A stretch of DNA of 5,514 nt from Clostridia bacterium (GTDB lineage: Bacteria > Bacillota > Clostridia > Saccharofermentanales > UBA5734), in assembly GCA_009929975.1 (NCBI GenBank), contig RZZF01000135.1, positions 1 to 5,514 of the forward strand, given 5' to 3'. Positions 1 through 4,523 of the stretch are shown in pieces. A program made the translations under genes and the position numbers. The stretch's first letter is position 1, and each line of letters opens with the position of its first letter. Under the pieces are notes generated by a model that was given only the letters and a program-made list of their open reading frames with translations, searched no databases and was not told the DNA's origin.

Positions 1-450
1 ACACAGCGGGTTGTTGATGTGATCCGCCTGACCGATCAGGCTCTGCGCCGTCTGATGCCGGCACCGAAGATCGCGGTTGCCGGGCTGAATCCACATGCCG
101 GTGAAAATGGCGCGTTCGGTGATGAGGAACTGCAGTCGATCATACCAGCTGTCAATAGAGCCAGGCAAGAAGGTATTCAGTGTACCGGACCGATCGCGCC
201 GGATACCGTGTTTCTCAAAGCTGTACACGGTGAATATGACGCGGTGGTCTGTATGTATCATGATCAGGGACATATCCCGATGAAACTGCTCGATTTTGAT
301 GGCGGTGTCAATGTGACACTCGGCCTTGATCTGATCCGCACATCGGTCGATCACGGGACGGCGTTTGATATCGCATACCAGGGGATCGCGTCAACGAAAA
401 GCTTTGTCAGAGCCTTGGAAACCGCACGGGCTATGATGGGAGAAGGATAA
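1..450 (+). CDS. pdxA: PdxA-family phosphohydroxyacid dehydrogenase, C-terminal part (PdxA2-like)
   Basis: The reading frame is open from base 1, so the gene starts outside the window; the GTG at 19 is internal (Val), not a start. About 149 C-terminal residues of a family of roughly 330 are visible. Seen: the metal-site motif LNPHAGENG followed by GDEE, then GPIAPDTVF, MYHDQGH, and the GVNVTLGL..RTSVDHGTAFDIA block near the C-terminus. The His of PHAGE and the His of YHDQG match two of the three metal-binding His of E. coli PdxA. Known family chemistry: NAD-dependent oxidation and decarboxylation, either of 4-phosphohydroxy-L-threonine (PdxA, vitamin B6 synthesis) or of 4-phospho-D-threonate/erythronate to dihydroxyacetone phosphate (PdxA2). 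The HDQGHIPMKLL wording is closer to what I recall of PdxA2 than to the E. coli PdxA sequence, so a sugar-acid catabolic role is favoured. A DUF1537 kinase gene just upstream would support this but is not visible. Cytoplasmic. Family certain, subtype moderate. Confidence 0.93.
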   Translation, partial: TQRVVDVIRLTDQALRRLMPAPKIAVAGLNPHAGENGAFGDEELQSIIPAVNRARQEGIQCTGPIAPDTVFLKAVHGEYDAVVCMYHDQGHIPMKLLDFDGGVNVTLGLDLIRTSVDHGTAFDIAYQGIASTKSFVRALETARAMMGEG

Positions 451-477
451 AAATCAGTCCCAACAAAGAGGTGAAGC

Positions 478-1470
478 ATGCCGTTTAGCATTATCCGTCA
501 GGATATCACCAGAATGACAACCGATGCCATCGTAAACGCCGCTAATCCACAGCTTCAGATGGGCGGCGGAGTATGTGGCGCTATCTTCAAGGCGGCCGGT
601 GCCGCTGAATTGCAGGCAGCCTGCAACCAAACAGCCCCGATTCGGATCGGTGAAGCCGTCATGACACCGGGTTTCCGTCTGCCGGCCAGATGGGTTATCC
701 ATACGGCCGGACCGGTCTGGTCCGGTGGACTACAGGGAGAAGATGAACTGCTCCGTGCCTGCTACCTTAACAGCTTGCAGTTGGCTGCGCAGCATCACTG
801 CGACAGCATTGCCTTCCCCTTGATCTCCAGCGGTATTTACGGGTATCCGAAGAAACGGGCCCTGCAGGTCGCGACGCAGGCGATCCGTGATTTTCTGGCA
901 GAACAGGAGATGACGATCTGGCTGGTGGTATTTGACCGGGACGCGGTCGCTGTCAGCGAGCAGTTGAGCGGTGCGATCGAACGCTATATTGACGCGAATT
1001 ATATTGAACGGCGCCAGGACCGCCGAGCCCGGCGGCTTCAGGCTTTCAACCTCCAGATTGAAGAGGACGCCAGGCCGATGGAGGCTGCCAGAGAGCTCGC
1101 TGAGCCGTTGGATGATCTGATCGGGCAGCTGGATGAACCATTGGCCCTGACCCTGTTTCGCTTGATTGACAGAAAAGGAAAGACGGATGTAGAAGTCTAC
1201 AAACGAGCGAACCTTGATCGCAAGCACTTTTCAAAAATCAGAACGGTTAAAGACTATATGCCGGGCAAGCGAACCATCATCGCGCTGGCGATTGCCATGG
1301 AACTGACACTTGATGAAACTGAGACTCTTCTGAAAACAGCCGGCTTTGCCCTGTCGCACAGCCATAAGTTTGATGTCATAGTTGAATATTTCATTCTCCA
1401 TCAGCGCTATGACATTCTTGAGATCAATGAGGTTCTCTTCCGCTACGATCAACCACTGCTGGGAGGCTGA
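478..1470 (+). CDS. Macro domain protein with C-terminal XRE-like helical domain
   Basis: 330 residues. Start ATG 478 is preceded by GAGGTG (468-473), only 27 bases after the PdxA stop, so co-transcription is likely. Residues 1-170 are a macro domain: DAIVNAAN (N20, N23), GGGV at 29-32, HTAGPVW at 75-81 and the phosphate-binding loop SSGIYGY at 118-123. This fold binds ADP-ribose, and some members remove ADP-ribose or acetyl groups from substrates. Oddity: the catalytic loop usually reads GVDGAIH in MacroD/YmdB-type hydrolases but here reads GVCGAIF (C33, F37). A charged linker (about 175-200, RRQDRRARR) leads to a helical domain (about 215-330). Its DVEVYKRANLDRKHFSKI, then KRTIIALAIAMELTLDE, looks like a lambda-repressor/XRE helix-turn-helix. 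The C-terminal YFILHQRYDILEINEVLF resembles the ending of similar Bacillota proteins as I recall them. No signal peptide or membrane segment, so cytoplasmic. The role is unknown; an ADP-ribose-sensing regulator or an ADP-ribosyl hydrolase are both possible. Confidence 0.93.
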   Translation: MPFSIIRQDITRMTTDAIVNAANPQLQMGGGVCGAIFKAAGAAELQAACNQTAPIRIGEAVMTPGFRLPARWVIHTAGPVWSGGLQGEDELLRACYLNSLQLAAQHHCDSIAFPLISSGIYGYPKKRALQVATQAIRDFLAEQEMTIWLVVFDRDAVAVSEQLSGAIERYIDANYIERRQDRRARRLQAFNLQIEEDARPMEAARELAEPLDDLIGQLDEPLALTLFRLIDRKGKTDVEVYKRANLDRKHFSKIRTVKDYMPGKRTIIALAIAMELTLDETETLLKTAGFALSHSHKFDVIVEYFILHQRYDILEINEVLFRYDQPLLGG

Positions 1471-1475
1471 CCCTT

Positions 1476-1510
1476 GTCGCCTGACGGGCGACCATGGCAT
1501 GGCAGCGACA
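1476..1510 (+). repeat. Overlapping, mutually exclusive small inverted repeats in the macro-vWA gap
   Basis: GTCGCC (1476-1481) can pair with GGCGAC (1487-1492) across a five-base loop. The overlapping TGTCGC (1475-1480) can instead pair with GCGACA (1505-1510). The two pairings exclude each other and sit just before the hairpin over the ribosome binding site. There is no T-run after either, so this does not look like an intrinsic terminator. It may be a leader folding element or chance, as the stems are only six base pairs. Confidence 0.3.
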
Positions 1511-1515
1511 GACTA

Positions 1516-1546
1516 TCCTTAAGATAACAACACCATCTTAAGGAGG
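1516..1546 (+). promoter_or_regulatory. Inverted repeat covering the Shine-Dalgarno site of the vWA gene
   Basis: The arms TCCTTAAGAT (1516-1525) and ATCTTAAGGA (1535-1544) are perfect 10-base reverse complements separated by the nine bases AACAACACC. The ribosome binding site AAGGAGG (1540-1546) lies eight bases before ATG 1555, and five of its seven bases sit in the 3' arm. In RNA this would be an AU-rich hairpin (3 of 10 pairs are G-C) that hides the ribosome binding site but leaves the start codon free. In DNA it could be a dyad operator, since each arm also contains the palindrome CTTAAG. The repeat is directly seen; either function is inference. Confidence 0.6.
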
Positions 1547-1554
1547 ACATCAGC

Positions 1555-2220
1555 ATGAAAAAAGGATTAACCGAACTCGTTTTCATTCTCGACAAAAGTG
1601 GATCAATGGGTGGTCTGGAAGCCGATACCATCGGCGGATACAACGCGATGATCGAACACCAGAGACGGGAGGACGGCAGCTGCCTGATGACGACGGTCCT
1701 GTTTGACCAGTCTGATACGCTGCTGCATGATCGCATCGATATCCGGGCTGTGCGGCTCATCAGCGACAGAGAGTACTGTGTCGGAGGATCAACCGCCTTG
1801 CTGGACGCGATCGGCAAGACGATTCATAAAATGGTCAATGCGCAGAAACACACCACTGAAGACTGGCAGCCTGAAAAGGTTCTTTTTGTCATTATCACGG
1901 ATGGTGAAGAAAACTCAAGCCGTGAATACACATTGACGCAAGTCCGGCAGATGATTGAACAGATGAAGCGAGCCGGTTGGGAGTTTATATTTCTTGGTGC
2001 CAATATCGATGCCGTTGAGACGGCCGGACGATTTGGCATTCAAGCTGAGCGGGCTCAGGATTTTCATGCCGACAGCGCAGGTGTATCGCTCAATTTTCAA
2101 GCCATGAGTGAAACGGTGAGCCGCTACCGTCAGAACGATCGGCTGCCGGATGACTGGAAGCAGGCGATCGATCAGGATTTTCGCGGGCGTGGCAAGAAAA
2201 AAGATCAGTCCGGCCAATGA
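1555..2220 (+). CDS. vWA domain protein with intact MIDAS
   Basis: 221 residues. ATG 1555 is chosen because AAGGAGG lies eight bases upstream. Almost the whole protein is one von Willebrand factor A domain. The opening strand TELVFILDKSGSM carries the MIDAS motif D13-x-S15-x-S17, with the further MIDAS residues T80 (in GGSTALLDAIG) and D116 (in VIITDGEEN). All the metal-coordinating positions are therefore present, and a Mg-dependent protein-protein contact is expected. WEFIFLGANID (142-152) is a later core strand. The short C-terminal tail (about 210-221) is basic, ending GRGKKKDQSGQ. No signal peptide or membrane helix, so cytoplasmic, unlike adhesin vWA proteins. It lies 84 bases after the macro-domain gene on the same strand, an arrangement I recall from other Bacillota, and a shared role is inferred. 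Its partner and function are unknown. It lacks the AAA ATPase neighbour of MoxR-type vWA systems, at least within this window. Confidence 0.93.
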   Translation: MKKGLTELVFILDKSGSMGGLEADTIGGYNAMIEHQRREDGSCLMTTVLFDQSDTLLHDRIDIRAVRLISDREYCVGGSTALLDAIGKTIHKMVNAQKHTTEDWQPEKVLFVIITDGEENSSREYTLTQVRQMIEQMKRAGWEFIFLGANIDAVETAGRFGIQAERAQDFHADSAGVSLNFQAMSETVSRYRQNDRLPDDWKQAIDQDFRGRGKKKDQSGQ

Positions 2221-2271
2221 GGACGCTTGCTCATCAAACGATTTCCTGAATGATCAGCTGTGATCAGTCAT

Positions 2272-2308
2272 GAGGCCAGGTGGTGTCACCGGGCCTCTTG
2301 ATTTGTTT
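2272..2308 (+). terminator. Rho-independent terminator after the vWA gene
   Basis: GAGGCC (2272-2277) pairs with GGCCTC (2292-2297). Inside, after one A/G mismatch, GGTG (2279-2282) pairs with CACC (2287-2290), leaving the tetraloop GTGT. The hairpin is followed by TTGATTTGTTT (2298-2308). It starts 52 bases after the vWA stop and so ends the macro-vWA transcription unit, separating it from the next gene, which has its own promoter. Confidence 0.8.
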
Positions 2309-2342
2309 AAATAACCGGGGGATCTACATGATATAAACGTAT

Positions 2343-2372
2343 TTTACAAGTCTTTGATTCGATTGGTATACT
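2343..2372 (+). promoter_or_regulatory. Vegetative (sigma-A type) promoter with extended -10 for the FecR gene
   Basis: The -35 box TTTACA (2343-2348, 5 of 6 to consensus) and the -10 box TATACT (2367-2372, 5 of 6) are 18 bases apart. TGG directly before the -10 box (2364-2366) supplies an extended -10 TGN. Transcription should start near 2379, giving a leader of about 57 bases before ATG 2436. The terminator upstream and the gene downstream fit this placement. Confidence 0.7.
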
Positions 2373-2384
2373 GAAAAACATCAC

Positions 2385-2409
2385 GGGTCTGTTGAAGGGT
2401 GACAGATCC
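2385..2409 (+). promoter_or_regulatory. 5' leader hairpin of the FecR gene
   Basis: GGGTCTGT (2385-2392) pairs with ACAGATCC (2402-2409) through eight pairs including one G-U, around the nine-base loop TGAAGGGTG. It lies just after the expected transcription start and well before the ribosome binding site GGGGAG (2423-2428). It may stabilise the transcript or be a repressor site; it fits no riboswitch class I recognise. No T-run follows, so it is not a terminator. Confidence 0.4.
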
Positions 2410-2435
2410 AAAATATTATCGTGGGGAGACGCTAC

Positions 2436-3575
2436 ATGAAAAAAACGACTGGCCTTGCTTCTGATTATTTCATTCATTTTACTTGTCCAGCCTGTCTATG
2501 CTGAAATTTCTGAACGTGATCTGCTGACGCTCGAAGGAGCGTATGAGTTTTCTGTCACCGTTGAAAACCCTGATCATGCCAATATCGCAAAGCAGCAGGA
2601 CTATCAGTATTCGGAGAGTCTTCCGGCTGATCTGATCAACCACACATTTCGTGTTGATGTGAAATCAGTTGACGGAGAGTTCCTGCTGTATCATAAAGGT
2701 GAACTCATCGACAACAGTGGTCTTGCGACCAATCAGGAAATCTTCTTTTTCCGGTTTTACCATCGGGTCACGACCTCGTCCATATCCAATATCGGCTATG
2801 AGATTAAGGCCGAGGCGCATTATGATGAGTCGTTTCAGAGCTTCGATACCCTGATTCCGCAAAACGCGCAGCTGATCGTTTTCTCGTCAATCGATGGAGA
2901 GGCTGGTTATGGCTATATTGGCAATTGCAGCCTCAAGATGAAGAAAGTGGGCGGCGCGCCGGAAGAAGAGCCGCCAGAAGAAACAGAAGCGTCCCGCTTA
3001 CAGTTGCCCCGCGCGCTGACCTTTGTCCGCGGCAGAGTGTCCATCAAACGGGCCGATTCTGAAGAGTGGATCTGGGCCCGTAAAGGCATGTCGCTGAATG
3101 CCGGTGATTCGATCCGGACCGGCGAGAAAGGCTATGCGGAAATCGAAATGAACGCCACCGAGTTCAGCATTACTGGGTCTGAGATCCGGATGGCGCCGCA
3201 ATCCGTGATCACGATACCGGATGACACACTGGTGGTTGAGAAAAAGAGCCGGATCCGCGTGGCGATTGATGAAGGCGTCAGGGAAATTTACAATCTGTTC
3301 GGTGAAGAAGAGTTCGAAGTGGAGACACCATCCGCGGTTATGGGGATCCGCGGGACGGATTTTATCATTGAGGTTGATGACGGGGGCAATACGACCGTCC
3401 TGATGAATGACGGTACCGTCGACCTGGTCAGCCGCTATGACGGCGGTGAACGCAACCTGTTTGCCGGTGAGAAGGCGACCGCCCGCGATCCGGGACAGTT
3501 GTGTGGATTGTTGTGGCGGCCGGGATGATTCTGGCAGCTGGACTGCTTTTCGTCACCAGTAAGAAGAAACAATAA
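2436..3575 (+). CDS. Secreted, membrane-anchored FecR-domain protein, two compensating frameshifts
   Basis: GGGGAG (2423-2428) seven bases before ATG 2436 sets the start, but the frame from this ATG stops after about 22 codons. The long open frame, 2440-3528, is offset by one base. Removing one A from the A7 run (2439-2445) gives MKKRLALLLIISFILLVQPVYA, a textbook Sec signal peptide cleaved after VYA. Without this, only a TTG (2455) or CTG (2449) with no ribosome site remains. At the other end the frame stops at 3528 with the poor tail QLCGLLWRPG. Adding one base near GGG 3492-3494 instead reads VVWIVVAAGMILAAGLLFVT then SKKKQ and a stop at 3575, which is a membrane helix with a basic tail. 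The two shifts cancel; the repaired protein is 379 residues. Layout: signal 1-22; unrecognised domain about 25-170; Glu/Pro-rich linker (PEEEPPEETE, about 175-184); FecR-like beta domain about 193-346 with VETPSAVMGIRGTDF. The FecR domain is here probably an extracellular module; its ligand is unknown. A pseudogene is possible. Confidence 0.8.
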
Positions 3576-3604
3576 TCGGCAGCCGGATCATTGCTCCGGC
3601 GCCG
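3570..3604 (-). terminator. Probable intrinsic terminator of the minus-strand operon
   Basis: Read on the minus strand, CGGC plus GCCGGA pairs with TCCGGC, one bulged T, then GCCG. This makes a ten-pair GC-rich stem around the loop GCAATGA, followed by ATTATTGTTTCTTCTT, a T-rich but interrupted tract. The stem overlaps the last codons and the stop of the YhcH-family gene, and the T tract lies in the end of the FecR gene. On the plus strand nothing T-rich follows, so no plus-strand terminator is claimed here. Confidence 0.5.
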
Positions 3605-4052
3605 GCCACGGCAGCTTGATCACGCCGCGCTTCAACCAGGCCGGTTGACCGTTGTGGCAGCCGGGCAGATGGGCGTCATGAGGGAACTGGATCGCGAACA
3701 TACCGGGCAGCAGCGTGACAAAATGACCGCTGCCGCTGAAAAACTCGATGTCATCATCCGGGTCGTACTCACGGGTGCGCGGCCCCAATGTCGCGGCATA
3801 GGTGTACCCGAAAACTTCTTCGCCGGAGAGAATAAACTGGATGTCCGTATGATACCGATGAGTTTCCCAAAGATCATGATTGGGATCAGCCGTCTCAAAT
3901 TCCTGGATCAGATAAGCAAGGCCATCCGGGGTCTGATGCCAGCCGGGTGACTGATCGAGCGCCTCCAGATGCTGCAAAGCGCGAAGCCCGGCAGCGATCC
4001 GCTCATCCAGCTTCATATACATATCCGCGTTTTCAATCCAGTCAATGATCAT
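3588..4052 (-). CDS. YhcH/YjgK/YiaL (DUF386) family cupin, sugar-anomerase-like
   Basis: 154 residues, matching the family's usual length of about 150. ATG at 4052 (MIIDWIEN) is preferred because GGGAG lies eight bases upstream. The frame stays open upstream to 4148, but those residues are unlike the family and have no ribosome site. Family signatures seen: WETHRYHTDIQFILSGEE (62-79) and LLPGMFAIQFPHDAHLPGC (about 114-132), then KRGVIKLPW (141-149). These form the beta-barrel with conserved His/Glu/Asp residues typical of the family. Known relatives include EbgC, linked to beta-galactosidase activity, and YhcH of sialic-acid gene clusters; an anomerase or sugar-isomer role is proposed for the family. 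Third gene of the operon, 52 bases after the VOC gene, behind a GH5 glucanase. A role in handling released sugars is therefore reasonable, but the substrate is not known. Confidence 0.9.
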   Translation of the reverse strand: MIIDWIENADMYMKLDERIAAGLRALQHLEALDQSPGWHQTPDGLAYLIQEFETADPNHDLWETHRYHTDIQFILSGEEVFGYTYAATLGPRTREYDPDDDIEFFSGSGHFVTLLPGMFAIQFPHDAHLPGCHNGQPAWLKRGVIKLPWPAPEQ

Positions 4053-4104
4053 GTTGAGATCTCCCGTCCGTATGATTGACCGCTGTAAGACGGCGGCCGT
4101 CCGT

Positions 4105-4500
4105 TCAGAGACGCTGTTCAACCTGCAGCCGCTCGCCACAGGGACCACGAAAAATCATAAACAGGCCGCCGTTCGGATAAATATCCTGATCAAGCCCGAT
4201 TTCACATCCTTCAGCGAAACCAAAGGCCTGCAGCCGTTTTTGAGTTTCCTTGATGTCCGCAACCCGCAGACATAAATGATCAATCAGGCCATCGTGGCGG
4301 TGTGGCGGCACGTGAAAACCAACCAGCTCGATGGTCACAGGGCCGTTCTCCAGAAACACCATGGTTGAACCGTCTGATTCACCCAGTGAAACACTGATTT
4401 CCCTGAAACCGAAAACCTCCTGATAGAACGCACGTGCCTTCGCCAGATCATCAACATAAAAGCTGACATGTCCAAGTCCGATGACATCGATTGTTTGCAT
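4105..4500 (-). CDS. VOC (glyoxalase/bleomycin resistance) superfamily protein
   Basis: 131 residues, a complete single VOC unit of two beta-alpha-beta-beta-beta modules. ATG 4500 is preceded by GAGAGG eight bases upstream. All four expected metal positions of the fold are present: H11 (in GLGHVSFYV), E58 (in VTIELVGFH), H75 (in DHLCLRV) and E128 (in RLQVEQ). A divalent metal site is therefore likely. FYQEVFGF (25-32) and GLFMIFRGPCGERLQ (112-126) are typical family stretches. The family covers glyoxalase I, dioxygenases, epimerases and drug-binding proteins, and sequence alone does not decide among them. It lies 23 bases after the GH5 stop and before the YhcH-family gene, so it is co-transcribed with sugar-processing genes. 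Methylglyoxal detoxification or isomerisation of a sugar-derived product are guesses only. Cytoplasmic. Confidence 0.92.
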   Translation of the reverse strand: MQTIDVIGLGHVSFYVDDLAKARAFYQEVFGFREISVSLGESDGSTMVFLENGPVTIELVGFHVPPHRHDGLIDHLCLRVADIKETQKRLQAFGFAEGCEIGLDQDIYPNGGLFMIFRGPCGERLQVEQRL

Positions 4501-4523
4501 GATTTCAACCTCTCAATCCATGT

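Noticed and set aside
730..1227. A 165-codon open frame on the minus strand opposite the macro gene.
   Set aside because: It is antisense to conserved macro/XRE coding sequence and has no recognisable motifs or ribosome site.
1471..1554. A separate promoter for the vWA gene.
   Set aside because: No -35/-10 pair with reasonable spacing was found; weak boxes such as TAAGAT lack a partner.
1555..2220. Assignment of the vWA gene to a MoxR/vWA or tellurite-resistance (TerY) system.
   Set aside because: No AAA ATPase, TerD-like gene or related partner is present in the window, and the sequence does not specifically resemble TerY as I recall it.
2251..2267. Two TGATCAG copies ten bases apart just after the vWA gene, which can also form a six-pair hairpin.
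   Set aside because: They are short, followed by no T-run, and sit between a stop codon and a better terminator. TGATCA-like sequences are frequent in this window, so no function is claimed.
2332..2337. TATAAA as an alternative -10 box for the FecR gene.
   Set aside because: No acceptable -35 box lies 16-18 bases upstream, and the TTTACA/TATACT pair further downstream is far better.
3486..3528. Programmed ribosomal frameshifting to reach the membrane anchor of the FecR protein.
   Set aside because: No slippery heptamer or clear downstream stimulator is visible, and a second shift at the 5' end makes error or decay the simpler reading.
3591..3950. A 119-codon open frame on the plus strand opposite the YhcH-family gene.
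   Set aside because: It is the shadow of a well-recognised minus-strand gene, with no ribosome site and no family resemblance.
4053..4148. A longer start for the YhcH-family gene at 4148.
   Set aside because: The added 32 residues do not resemble the family and have no ribosome site, while ATG 4052 has GGGAG at good spacing and gives the usual length.
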